A stretch of DNA of 64,000 nucleotides from Undibacterium sp049340185 (GTDB taxonomy: Bacteria; Pseudomonadota; Gammaproteobacteria; Burkholderiales; Burkholderiaceae_D): contig NZ_JBMPPC010000008.1 in the NCBI RefSeq assembly GCF_049340185.1, positions 1 to 64,000 on the forward strand, in the 5' to 3' direction. Both the position numbers and the translations under genes were made by a program. Positions 1 through 8,749 of this stretch are shown here, piece by piece. Positions within the stretch are counted from its first letter, which is position 1. Each line of letters opens with the position of its first letter. Below the pieces are notes generated by a model. It was given only the letters and a program-made list of their open reading frames with translations, was not told the DNA's origin and made no database searches.

Positions 1-90
1 TACTACGCGCACTTAACTCTTCACTTCTAAAACCTGCATTAACTGCTTCACTTTCTTTTCTTGCCTTCCCCGCCTCTCGACGGGAGCCGA

Positions 91-119
91 ACTATAGCAA
101 ATCTCCCCCTACCTTGCAA
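91..119 (-). promoter_or_regulatory. Strong sigma70-type promoter pointing off the left edge
   Basis: On the minus strand TTGCAA (positions 119-114) and TATAGT (96-91) are separated by exactly 17 bases, close to the sigma70 consensus. The transcript would run leftwards out of the window through a GC-rich start region (ggctcccgtcgagaggcggg). No coding frame is visible in positions 1-90, so the gene it drives is outside. A stable-RNA operon is possible but is not shown. Confidence 0.5.
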
Positions 120-224
120 GAACTTTTATGATTAAACATGATTTTGTATAAGCTTGACTGCTTGCAGGCCGTTTAAGAAGTCGGTATGTTGTCCGCTTAT
201 TTACTACTTACTGCAAAGTCACCT

Positions 225-1145
225 ATGTCTTCTCAATCTGACGGCTCTACTAAAGCAATTTTTTATGCCTTAGGTGCTAACGGCGGCATCGCCATCTCAA
301 AATTTGCCGCCGCCGCCTTTACTGGCTCTGGTGCGATGCTTGCTGAAGCGATTCATTCTCTGGCAGACTGCGTCAATCAAGTATTTTTACTCGTTGGACT
401 AAAAGAGGCTAAGCGCCCCGTAGACGCCTCTCATCCCATGGGTTACGGTCGGGTCGTCTATTTTTGGGCAATGATGGTAGCTCTTTTACTGTTTTTTATG
501 GGTGGCGCTTTTTCCGTCATTGAAGGTATTAAGCATCTCGAACATCCTGAGCCAATAAAAAACCCCTTAGTAGCGATTGCCGTATTAGGAATTTCAGTCC
601 TGCTCGAAGGCTTCTCTTTATATGGCGCAATGAAGGAAATTCGCAAAATTTCTGGCGACAAGTCGTTTTTCCAATGGTTTCGCGAAACACGCCAATCAGA
701 GCTTATGGTGGTTGCAGGGGAAGATATCGCTGCGCTTGCCGGTTTGGCGATCGCATTTTTTGCTGTCGTGCTCACAGTTATAACGGGCAATCCTTTTTGG
801 GATGCGGCGGGCTCTATCCTAGTGGGCATTCTCTTAATGGCGGTCGCCTTCTTTGTAACAAGAGAAGTGAAGGCAATGATCACGGGTGAGTCAGCAGCGC
901 CTGAAGTTAATGCGGCGATCAAAACCCATATAAATAATCATCCTCAGGTCGACCATGTCATCAATCTCATTACCTTGCAATGGGGTGAACAATTAATGAT
1001 CGCGGTGCAAGCAAAAATGCAGCCGCAAACATCTGACCGGGCGTTGATTGATGCCATTAACGAAGTGGAAGAAAGCCTGCAAGAAGAATGGCCGCAAGCG
1101 AGGTGGTGCTTTTTTGAACCGGATATCGACTCAAGCAAAGAATAA
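225..1145 (+). CDS. Cation diffusion facilitator (CDF) family metal transporter
   Basis: Inner-membrane antiporter of the CDF family, which exports divalent metals such as zinc in exchange for protons. The protein (306 aa from this ATG) has the family's hydrophobic helices followed by a short cytoplasmic C-terminal domain. Helix 2 carries the metal-site motif HSLAD. The equivalent of the usual HxxxD in helix 5 reads GEDIAALAG, with Glu-Asp in place of His, as seen in the ZnT9-like branch; metal specificity therefore cannot be inferred. An upstream in-frame ATG at 186 adds 13 residues. I prefer 225 because the protein then starts with a short polar segment before helix 1. The gene stands alone and converges on the DUF1631 gene through a shared hairpin. 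Confidence 0.88.
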   Translation: MSSQSDGSTKAIFYALGANGGIAISKFAAAAFTGSGAMLAEAIHSLADCVNQVFLLVGLKEAKRPVDASHPMGYGRVVYFWAMMVALLLFFMGGAFSVIEGIKHLEHPEPIKNPLVAIAVLGISVLLEGFSLYGAMKEIRKISGDKSFFQWFRETRQSELMVVAGEDIAALAGLAIAFFAVVLTVITGNPFWDAAGSILVGILLMAVAFFVTREVKAMITGESAAPEVNAAIKTHINNHPQVDHVINLITLQWGEQLMIAVQAKMQPQTSDRALIDAINEVEESLQEEWPQARWCFFEPDIDSSKE

Positions 1146-1195
1146 GCGAAACCTAGTCGAAAAATTATTCCCCAGCCAACAACGACTTTCGCTAG

Positions 1196-1230
1196 ATAAA
1201 ACGCCGAGAATTACACGCTCAGCGTTTTAT
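1196..1230. terminator. Bidirectional hairpin between CDF gene and DUF1631 gene
   Basis: ATAAAACGC (1196-1204) pairs with GCGTTTTAT (1222-1230), with an inner GAG/CTC pair. The A-rich and T-rich flanks suit termination in both directions. It overlaps the last codons and stop of the DUF1631 gene. Confidence 0.6.
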
Positions 1231-3925
1231 CCATCTGATCTGCCGAGACCAGCAGCGATTGGACTGCCCGTTCGAACAAAGGCTCTTTTTCCATAAAGCG
1301 GACGCGCCCATGATTCATCATGCGTTGGAACATACGGATGCTAACCATTGACGGCTCATCCTGTCCTTCGAGACTTAAAACCAGATTACTTAAATTCGGA
1401 TTAACCCAATTTAGCCGACCTTGGCTAGGCTTTCCACCGAGATTAATTTCTAAGGCAATGCCGCTGCGCAGCCGCTCCTGAATCAGCGCTGGGGTTAATT
1501 CAACCTGGTTCTCGCGCAACAAAATATCTTTACTCTCATGCGGCAGCTCCTGGTCAAACACTTGATCCAGCATCTGTACTTTGAGATCCAGGTCTTTAAT
1601 CGCCTGATCCAAGTATTTCTGATTCTTCGCCAGATCTTTATATTCGTTAGTCTCCTGCTCCGTTGCCTCGGGATTATTTACAAAATTAGTAAAATGCTCG
1701 TGAATCGCTGACAAGGTTGGTACATGCGTCAACGTCTGCGAATGCGAAGCCCTCAACACACTGGTATGCGCATCGACTAGCCAGTTCAATAATTTTTGCT
1801 GCGCGACCGGATCCCACTTAACCAGAGCCAATCCCTCTCTCAAAGTATTGAGAATAATGGGCAGCAAAGCAAATAACTGCGTTTTATCATCTTCTTTCAG
1901 TTTCGGAATAATGCTCCATAGCAAATCCGGAACCAGTAAACGGTAGCGGCGCGCGCGTTTGACGTCCTTGCGCTCAGCCTGCTCAATCGCATGTACCCAG
2001 GTATTTTCCAAAAACTCCTTCAGATAACTGTCAATCGTCAGCCCAAGCAACGCCTCGGCCAGTTGCGCTGCAGTGTGTGCAAACCGCAATGTACGGTTTT
2101 GAACTTGCTCGACAGCATCAATCGTACGTTCGATATTTTTATCACTGGCGCGCAATTCTTTAGCGATAAAAGCATCGAATTCATCCAGCATTTTTGCGAA
2201 CAGAACCACACTCTCGCTGTCATCCTGCAATAGCGCCTCAACGATACGGCAAATCTCTGCAGTAATATGTACGCCCGTAGGATCAAGCTGTTTTAAGCCT
2301 AAGGAAATAGAGCCTATACGGTTTACCAGCATCCGCGCCGGATGACCTTTTTGCGTGAGTAAAGAGGTATCTCGCAAGGCCACCTTCAATACCAGAAACT
2401 GCAAACGACCTAGCTGGGCGCGAATTTCTGCCGGAACCTGATTGTCCCTGAGAATAAATTCAAACAGCATTGCCACGATGTCGATCGTCATTTGCTCATC
2501 GACATCCTTAGTCATCTCGTTTAATGCGGATCTTTGCTCCAGGATTAGATTACGTACTTCACCATGTCCGTCCAGCATCTCTGTCGTTAAAGGTGTTTGC
2601 GCTCTTTGCATACCTTGTACGGACTGAGCAAGAGGTGATCCGTTTGCAGACATGACGCCATGTGTCTGCGAATGGCCGGCCTGACCATGCTGCGATACTC
2701 CCTGACCAGTCTGGATCTGATTTGCAGAATGCGCTGGATTACCTGCAGAGGCATAATCGCCAGCCTGCCCTGCGGTATTGGCATACACGGAAGCATCCGG
2801 CTCGTGTCCTCCCGACATATGCGGCATTCCCGACATACCGTTCATACCGCTATGACGAAATCCCGCGGCAGCGGCACGATCTTCAGGTGAGGCGACATCA
2901 TTGGAAAAGAATTTTCTCAATACACTGCCAACCGCCTGCCCTCCGGATAGCCAGCCAAATTTACTCTGGGACATATCCTCTGGTGAAGATTCTTGCGAGG
3001 ACGGATAAGCGGCAGACTGTTGAGCGGAAGTGATGGTTGCCATTTCTGAATTGCGCCTTGAAACACCAGATGCCATGCCACGTACGGAGGCAAATAGTTG
3101 CTCCATTCTGCGCTTCGGTGTATCCGTCGACACGGCTCTTGCATCAACATTGTAGGACTTGCCGCCAATATCATAATTGGCCGCATCCATTCTTGCGCGA
3201 CTATTCTGAAAAACCTGTTCTTCACTTTCTTCTGCCAAAGCTTCTTCAGGCAGCGTGTCGCCAACAACAGAGGTCGGCGATTTTTTTATCTTGAATTGTA
3301 ATTGTGCGGCAAGGCCGTGTTGTGCCAGATGCGTATTCACATCCTTATAAATACCTGCGACAAAACTCGCAAAGCTGGATGCTAATTGTTCCAGCAAAAC
3401 GGCGGATAACTCAGCAGTCAGACCAAAATTTTCAAGCGCAGACGCAATACAGCGCGAAAACAGATAAGGGCGAAACGGGTTTTCGCGCTCCTTGATGGTG
3501 TCTTGCTCAAATAGCAGAGCGACACGGATATTCAGGTCACGCAGCTGCTCTTCGGCCTCGCTACGGAAGCGCTTGGTAATATCATTAATGCGCAATTCAT
3601 CTTCAAATGCCGACGAGTCGATTAACGACAGGCTGTCAGCGTTGGCAGCTAATGCAGATGAGGGCCGGAATGTATTGTAGGTTGTCTGGAAGCTGCGGTT
3701 TAGCAGATGCTCCATACTATGAGCCATTTGCTGAACCAGGAATTCGCCTTTGTCCTGTAGCAAGGTGCGAGCGTTCAGATAACGACTTTGCTCAGATGAC
3801 GAGTAGCTCGCATCTGCCTTGCTAAATAGCTCTTCTATACTACGCGGTAACGTTTTTTCAACGGCAGCAACAAAGGCGCGCATAAATTCTGCGCGCGTCG
3901 TCGCCAGTAAACCATTTGGATCCAT
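1211..3925 (-). CDS. DUF1631 family protein
   Basis: Large cytoplasmic protein (904 aa) of the DUF1631 family, common in Burkholderiales and of unknown function; homologues are sometimes mislabelled thymidine phosphorylase. The N-terminal ~250 residues and C-terminal ~450 residues are helical and charged. They flank a low-complexity linker at about residues 350-440 rich in Gly, Met, His, Ser and Gln. No signal peptide or membrane helix is seen. The C-terminal segment (GIALEINLGGKPSQGRLNWV) resembles the PilZ-like or beta-rich tail of this family, but I cannot assign ligand residues. It is monocistronic and lies upstream of topB in the same orientation with a 120-bp gap. The start is the first ATG in frame and is not well constrained. 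Confidence 0.8.
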   Translation of the reverse strand: MDPNGLLATTRAEFMRAFVAAVEKTLPRSIEELFSKADASYSSSEQSRYLNARTLLQDKGEFLVQQMAHSMEHLLNRSFQTTYNTFRPSSALAANADSLSLIDSSAFEDELRINDITKRFRSEAEEQLRDLNIRVALLFEQDTIKERENPFRPYLFSRCIASALENFGLTAELSAVLLEQLASSFASFVAGIYKDVNTHLAQHGLAAQLQFKIKKSPTSVVGDTLPEEALAEESEEQVFQNSRARMDAANYDIGGKSYNVDARAVSTDTPKRRMEQLFASVRGMASGVSRRNSEMATITSAQQSAAYPSSQESSPEDMSQSKFGWLSGGQAVGSVLRKFFSNDVASPEDRAAAAGFRHSGMNGMSGMPHMSGGHEPDASVYANTAGQAGDYASAGNPAHSANQIQTGQGVSQHGQAGHSQTHGVMSANGSPLAQSVQGMQRAQTPLTTEMLDGHGEVRNLILEQRSALNEMTKDVDEQMTIDIVAMLFEFILRDNQVPAEIRAQLGRLQFLVLKVALRDTSLLTQKGHPARMLVNRIGSISLGLKQLDPTGVHITAEICRIVEALLQDDSESVVLFAKMLDEFDAFIAKELRASDKNIERTIDAVEQVQNRTLRFAHTAAQLAEALLGLTIDSYLKEFLENTWVHAIEQAERKDVKRARRYRLLVPDLLWSIIPKLKEDDKTQLFALLPIILNTLREGLALVKWDPVAQQKLLNWLVDAHTSVLRASHSQTLTHVPTLSAIHEHFTNFVNNPEATEQETNEYKDLAKNQKYLDQAIKDLDLKVQMLDQVFDQELPHESKDILLRENQVELTPALIQERLRSGIALEINLGGKPSQGRLNWVNPNLSNLVLSLEGQDEPSMVSIRMFQRMMNHGRVRFMEKEPLFERAVQSLLVSADQMDKTLSV

Positions 3926-4046
3926 ATTCTTCCTTGAGTCTCAGCTAGGACAGCTTGCATGGAGAACAATCCAAACTATAAACCAGATACTTATATTATG
4001 TATATGGCAATACAGACGAACAACTAATAATTTTTGTTAAATATCG

Positions 4047-6650
4047 TCAAGCTGCTTTCTTCTTGGCGGCCGTCGTTTTTTTAGCTGGCTTGGCAGCCAC
4101 CTTTGCAGTCGCTTTGACAGGTTTCGCGACAGTCTCATCAGAAGCCGCTGCCGCTTTTGGTTTGGCAGGGGCTTTCGCTTTGCGTTCTTCAAATTCGAAG
4201 CTGACTTTGCCATCTTTACCGCGCACCAAAAATGCCTTGAACGGGCGGCGCGTGCGTTGCGAAATAAAGCCCGGCAGCAAATCGGTTTTACCCCCCTTGA
4301 GTAACTTACTCATTTGTTCAGGCAAAATCTCTTGCTGCAAAATGATACGGCCGCTACGGAAATCACATGCCTTTGGCTTGGCTACGGTTTTTTCGCATAC
4401 ATAGGTCAATCCCATTTCGTACACACCGCTACCGCATTTAGGACAAGGGCCCAACGAGGTGTGTTCAGTAAAATCGACCGGCTCCGCATCCTCATCGTCC
4501 TGGTTCTGGCCAAAATCAAATTCCAGCTTGAAATTATTATGCTCTTCGTCGCGCACGATCTTCAGAATCGCCGCAAAAGGTCTGCCCATTTTTGAACGGA
4601 AACCTTGCAGCGGTCCGATCTCGCGCTTACTCAGAACCTCTTCAACCTCAGCTACCTCAAATTGACGGCTGCCAGGTGTCTTACTCATCGAGAATTCGCA
4701 TTTAGTGCAGGCAAAACGGCGATAATTTTCTTTGACGACGCCACCACAATTCGGGCAAGGCGTATGTAAGGTCGCATAGTCACCTGGGATGGTATCGTTA
4801 TCGTATTCCTTAGCGCGCTTCACGATGATCTGTGTCATCTGAGCGATTTCGCGCATGAATTCTTCGCGACTAATTTTGCCACGCTCCATTTGCGAGAGCT
4901 TGTATTCCCACTCACCTGTCAATTCGGGTGACGTCAACTCATCCACACCAAGTCCGCGTAACAGCGTCATCAACTGAAACGCCTTGGCAGTCGGCATTAA
5001 CTCACGGCCTTCACGCAGCAGATATTTTTCATTGAGCAAACCCTCAATGATGGCCGCACGCGTCGCCGGTGTACCCAGGCCCTTACCGGCCATAGCTTCT
5101 CGTAAGCCTTCATCATCGACCAGCTTACCGGCGCCTTCCATTGCAGACAATAAGGTCGCTTCTGAATAGCGTGCAGGCGGTTTGGTCACCAGACCATTGG
5201 CAGTGACTTTTTCGGTTTTGACTTTCTCTCCCTTGGCGACTGCAACCAGATTACCTTTGTTTTCGGGATCATTATCGTCAAGGATTTCTTTGCCATAAAT
5301 TGCCAACCAGCCAGGATTAGTCATGACCTTACCTTCGGTCTTGAACTGATGACCGGATACTTCGGTAATGCGGGTCGTGACCTGAAATTCCGCGGCAGGG
5401 AAAAATACCGACATAAAGCGGCGTGTCACCAAGTCATATAATTTTTGCTCTGGCTCAGACAAATTCTTTGGCGCCTGACCGGTCGGAATGATGGCAAAGT
5501 GATCACTGATCTTGGCGTTATCAAAAATCCGCTTATTCGGCTTGACCCAGTTGTTATTCAGAATCTGAGCAGCGAATTGATAATAATTATTATTTTCTGA
5601 GACCGTTTCCAGCGTCTGCTTCACCGTGTCCAGATAATCCTCCGGCAAATGACGGGAATCGGTACGTGGATAAGTCAGTACTTTGTGCTTTTCATACAAA
5701 GCCTGCGCCAGACCGAGGGTGTTTTTCGCGGAGAAACCAAAACGTGAGTTAGCCTCGCGCTGCAAACTCGTCAGATCAAACAAGGCTGGCGCCATTTGTG
5801 TCGCCGGTTTGGATTCTTCACTGACATTACCCTGCTTACCGCGACAAGCCGCCACAATCGATTCTGCGGCTGCTTTGCTCCACAGACGTTCGGCTTTTTT
5901 CTCGGTATCGTGTTCGTCTTTTTTAAACTGATGATCTAACCAGCGACCTTCATAAATACCGACTGCACAGACGAATTCGGCACGCACCTCCCAGAAATCG
6001 CGGGACACGAATTTTTTAATCTTTTCTTCACGCTCAACCACAATCGACAATGTTGGCGTCTGCACCCGGCCTACGGTGGTCAGGTAAAAGCCACCTTCTT
6101 TGGAGTTAAAAGCTGTCATGGCGCGGGTGCCATTGATACCAATCAGCCAGTCCGCCTCGGAGCGGCAACGGGCTGCATCGGCCAGCGGCAGCATCGATTC
6201 ATCGCTGCGTAATTTAGTAAACCCCTCACGGATCGCAGCCGGTGTCATTGACTGCAACCACAGACGGCTAACCGGTTGCTTGGCCTTCGCATGCTGTGCA
6301 ATCAGACGGAAAATCAGTTCCCCTTCGCGGCCCGCGTCACAGGCGTTGATAAGGGCGGTCACGTCTTTACGCTTGATCAGCTTGTTCAGCACTTTCAAGC
6401 GCGATTCTGTCTTGGCAATCGGGTTCAGCGCGAAATGCGGCGGGATCATCGGTAAATGCGTGAAGCTCCATTTGCCGCGTTTGACGTCGTACTCTTCCGG
6501 AACCGTGATTTCCAGCAAATGGCCAACCGCCGAGGACAATACATAGTCGTCAGACTCAAAGTAATCATCATGTTTAGTGAAGCCGCCCAGCGTTTTCGCT
6601 ATGTCGTTGGCGACGGAAGGCTTCTCGGCAATGATGAGGGTTTTGGTCAT
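4047..6650 (-). CDS. topB: DNA topoisomerase III
   Basis: Type IA topoisomerase (867 aa) that cuts and passes single DNA strands, used in decatenation and recombination. The Toprim domain begins with LIIAEKPSVA (residues 5-14) and has DAGREGELIF (105-114). The catalytic tyrosine lies in TYPRTDSR at about residue 327. Two C-terminal zinc-ribbon modules follow: CPNCGG...CTKC and CPKCGSG...C. The last ~45 residues are almost only Lys, Ala and Pro (KPAKKTTAAKKKAA), a histone-H1-like basic tail beyond the usual TopB length that probably adds non-specific DNA affinity. The gene appears monocistronic, with 225 bp separating its start from the end of smg. Confidence 0.95.
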   Translation of the reverse strand: MTKTLIIAEKPSVANDIAKTLGGFTKHDDYFESDDYVLSSAVGHLLEITVPEEYDVKRGKWSFTHLPMIPPHFALNPIAKTESRLKVLNKLIKRKDVTALINACDAGREGELIFRLIAQHAKAKQPVSRLWLQSMTPAAIREGFTKLRSDESMLPLADAARCRSEADWLIGINGTRAMTAFNSKEGGFYLTTVGRVQTPTLSIVVEREEKIKKFVSRDFWEVRAEFVCAVGIYEGRWLDHQFKKDEHDTEKKAERLWSKAAAESIVAACRGKQGNVSEESKPATQMAPALFDLTSLQREANSRFGFSAKNTLGLAQALYEKHKVLTYPRTDSRHLPEDYLDTVKQTLETVSENNNYYQFAAQILNNNWVKPNKRIFDNAKISDHFAIIPTGQAPKNLSEPEQKLYDLVTRRFMSVFFPAAEFQVTTRITEVSGHQFKTEGKVMTNPGWLAIYGKEILDDNDPENKGNLVAVAKGEKVKTEKVTANGLVTKPPARYSEATLLSAMEGAGKLVDDEGLREAMAGKGLGTPATRAAIIEGLLNEKYLLREGRELMPTAKAFQLMTLLRGLGVDELTSPELTGEWEYKLSQMERGKISREEFMREIAQMTQIIVKRAKEYDNDTIPGDYATLHTPCPNCGGVVKENYRRFACTKCEFSMSKTPGSRQFEVAEVEEVLSKREIGPLQGFRSKMGRPFAAILKIVRDEEHNNFKLEFDFGQNQDDEDAEPVDFTEHTSLGPCPKCGSGVYEMGLTYVCEKTVAKPKACDFRSGRIILQQEILPEQMSKLLKGGKTDLLPGFISQRTRRPFKAFLVRGKDGKVSFEFEERKAKAPAKPKAAAASDETVAKPVKATAKVAAKPAKKTTAAKKKAA

Positions 6651-6875
6651 GGTGTTATTTCTCAGTCGTTTCTGTATTGACTCTATATGGGGGCGGACTC
6701 GATCGGGGCGAATGAAGCCAAACCAAGCAAGACTTGCCTAAATCAGGACTGCGGCAGACGCACCAAGCATGTGCGTCAGCAGGTATATTAAAGGCGAATG
6801 ATAAACGTGAACTACAAAAAACTGCAATGAGATGTTTTTTTAGCCACAAAACAGCGAATGGCGGTCATTTTGTCT

Positions 6876-7352
6876 CTAATGCAGCAAACGAGGCTCGCTT
6901 TCTTCGTCCGACAACAGGAGCTCGTCGAACATCAGCATGTCAGGTTCTTTGCCCTGACTCCACAACATCATCAGTACGATGACTTTGAGTTTATCCAGGG
7001 GAACCGGCGAATCATGAATGGCGACAGCGCGTTCAATGACAATCTCACGCTGTTGTGAATTAATCAATCCTGCCGATTCGAGAAAATGCAAAAATCCCAT
7101 TGCAGGCGTGCCCAGGGCAGCAATTTCACGGGCAGCATAGACGCGGAAGCCTTTTGAGGCAAGCGCATCTTGCTCAGGCAACTTATCTAATTCATTGGTA
7201 GTGTCGGCCAGTACCGTGAGCCAATCCAGCGCCTCGGAGATTTCATCTTCTTCAAAGCCGACGGCGGAGAGTTTTTTAGCTAAAACCGCCGTATCCGGAC
7301 AAGCATCTGGACGGTAATAGGTTTCGTAGAGGTATACAAGAATATCGAACAT
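6876..7352 (-). CDS. smg: Smg (DUF494) family protein
   Basis: Small acidic cytoplasmic protein (158 aa) of the Smg/DUF494 family. Its function is not established; the name comes from its position next to smf/dprA in Escherichia coli. It starts MFDILVYLYETYY, the typical family N-terminus, and the C-terminal half (VIVLMMLWSQGKEPD) also matches the family pattern. It lies downstream of dprA in the same direction, separated by 209 bp that contain a hairpin, so the two may or may not be co-transcribed. The dprA-smg-topoisomerase neighbourhood is conserved in many gamma- and betaproteobacteria. Here the topoisomerase is type III rather than TopA. Confidence 0.85.
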   Translation of the reverse strand: MFDILVYLYETYYRPDACPDTAVLAKKLSAVGFEEDEISEALDWLTVLADTTNELDKLPEQDALASKGFRVYAAREIAALGTPAMGFLHFLESAGLINSQQREIVIERAVAIHDSPVPLDKLKVIVLMMLWSQGKEPDMLMFDELLLSDEESEPRLLH

Positions 7353-7458
7353 GTCGTTACTGTAGCCTCAAGGAGAATTCGAAACAAGCCCCGTTTGAAC
7401 GGATTTCAGGCGGAACTTGCTTATTTAAAGATACTACATCCCAGTATTTTAACAGCAC

Positions 7459-7475
7459 GCCGCAAACTGTGCGGC
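7459..7475. terminator. Hairpin between dprA and smg
   Basis: GCCGCA (7459-7464) and TGCGGC (7470-7475) form a 6-bp GC-rich stem with a 5-base loop. No clean T-run follows on the minus strand, so it may be a pause or processing hairpin rather than a true terminator. Confidence 0.3.
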
Positions 7476-7561
7476 TCAAGCCTTGTTTTTACCTATACTC
7501 CCCCTGATACAAGGTATAGATGGCGAAATTATCTGTTTTCCAGAGTCGGGCATACGTGCTA

Positions 7562-8749
7562 CTAACCGATGCGCTTTACCATTCCGCCTGGCAATTGTTC
7601 GATGTGGCCATCAAGCTCTAATGTCAATAATACACCGCTCAGCTCGGCAACATCTATCCCCACCCGCTCAACCAGATGATCAACATGAACCGGGTCATAG
7701 CCTATCGCATCCAGCAGACGCTGATCCGCGCTTGTGATTTCTGCTAAGGATGCCGATGTCATCTGCTTTGACGAGGCAGCGACCGGGCGCATCAAGGGTA
7801 AAAATCGTAATTCATCCAAAATATCTTGCGCCGTATCTACCAGCTTCGCGCCCTGCTTGATCAATTGATGACACCCTTTGGCAAGCGGCGAATGAATAGA
7901 GCCGGGAATGGCGAACACATCGCGCCCCTGCTCAGCAGCCATGCGTGCTGTAATCAGCGATCCCGACTGTGCCGCAGCCTCAATCACCAGCACCCCTTTT
8001 GCCAGACCGGAAATCAGGCGATTGCGGCGCGGGAAATTAGACGCAATTGCAGGCATGCCAAGCGGGTACTCACTGACAATACAACCGCCGTCAGCAATTA
8101 AGTGGGCAAGCGCCCTGTTGCGCGCCGGATAAACAATATCAGCACCGGTACCAATCACCGCGACGGTTGAACCTGCGCCGCGCAAGGCGCCGTGATGGGC
8201 TGCCGCATCGATCCCGGCAGCCATACCGGAGCTGATCGTCAAACCGGCTTTGCTCAAAGCTTCAGAAAATTGCTCTGCGTTACGGATTCCTTGCGCAGTT
8301 GCATTTCGGCTGCCCACAACCGCGATCGTCGGCGCATCCAGCAAAGCCAGGCGGCCTTTGACATAAATCAGTACAGGAGGATCAGGAATATCGAGCAAAG
8401 CACGCGGATAATTAGCATCTATCCAGGTCAGCACCTGATTACCGGGCTGACTGCACCAGGTCTGGATTAGCTCGATACGTTGCTGCAATTGCCCCGATTC
8501 GGGCTGCAAAAGAGCTTTAGCGACTTTGGCAGAGACAACTTTGCTGAGAGCGGTAAAGTCGGCAGCAAAAATTTGTGAAGGCAGACCAAAGGCTGCCAAT
8601 AGCTGACGTGCCGTTTCGGGACCGACACCGGGTGTCTGTTCTAGCCGCAACCACTCCACCCAGTCGCTGGCAAGCGCATTGTGTGGAGTCACTGACGGCC
8701 CGGCTTCAGACGGTTTATTCTGGAGAAGTCGCCAGATCGCCAACGGCAA
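7562..8749 (-). CDS. dprA: DNA-processing protein DprA
   Basis: DprA (Smf, 395 aa) binds incoming single-stranded DNA during natural transformation and loads RecA. An N-terminal SAM/HhH-like segment (LRLEQTPGVGPETARQLLAAFG) is followed by the Rossmann-like DprA fold with VGSRNATAQG and SGMAAGIDAAAHHGAL. The C-terminal ~60 residues (LAEITSADQRLLDAIGYDP onwards) form the winged-helix DML1-like domain. The start overlaps the 3' end of the LysM gene by 35 bp, indicating coupled expression. The exact start is uncertain: residues 1-28 are weakly conserved in appearance, and a shorter protein is possible. It suggests competence potential, but no other com genes are visible here. Confidence 0.93.
   Translation of the reverse strand: MPLAIWRLLQNKPSEAGPSVTPHNALASDWVEWLRLEQTPGVGPETARQLLAAFGLPSQIFAADFTALSKVVSAKVAKALLQPESGQLQQRIELIQTWCSQPGNQVLTWIDANYPRALLDIPDPPVLIYVKGRLALLDAPTIAVVGSRNATAQGIRNAEQFSEALSKAGLTISSGMAAGIDAAAHHGALRGAGSTVAVIGTGADIVYPARNRALAHLIADGGCIVSEYPLGMPAIASNFPRRNRLISGLAKGVLVIEAAAQSGSLITARMAAEQGRDVFAIPGSIHSPLAKGCHQLIKQGAKLVDTAQDILDELRFLPLMRPVAASSKQMTSASLAEITSADQRLLDAIGYDPVHVDHLVERVGIDVAELSGVLLTLELDGHIEQLPGGMVKRIG

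Noticed and set aside
2662..3267. Several 70-120-aa frames antisense to the DUF1631 gene
   Set aside because: They depend on the low-complexity linker of the real gene and show no start signals or domains.
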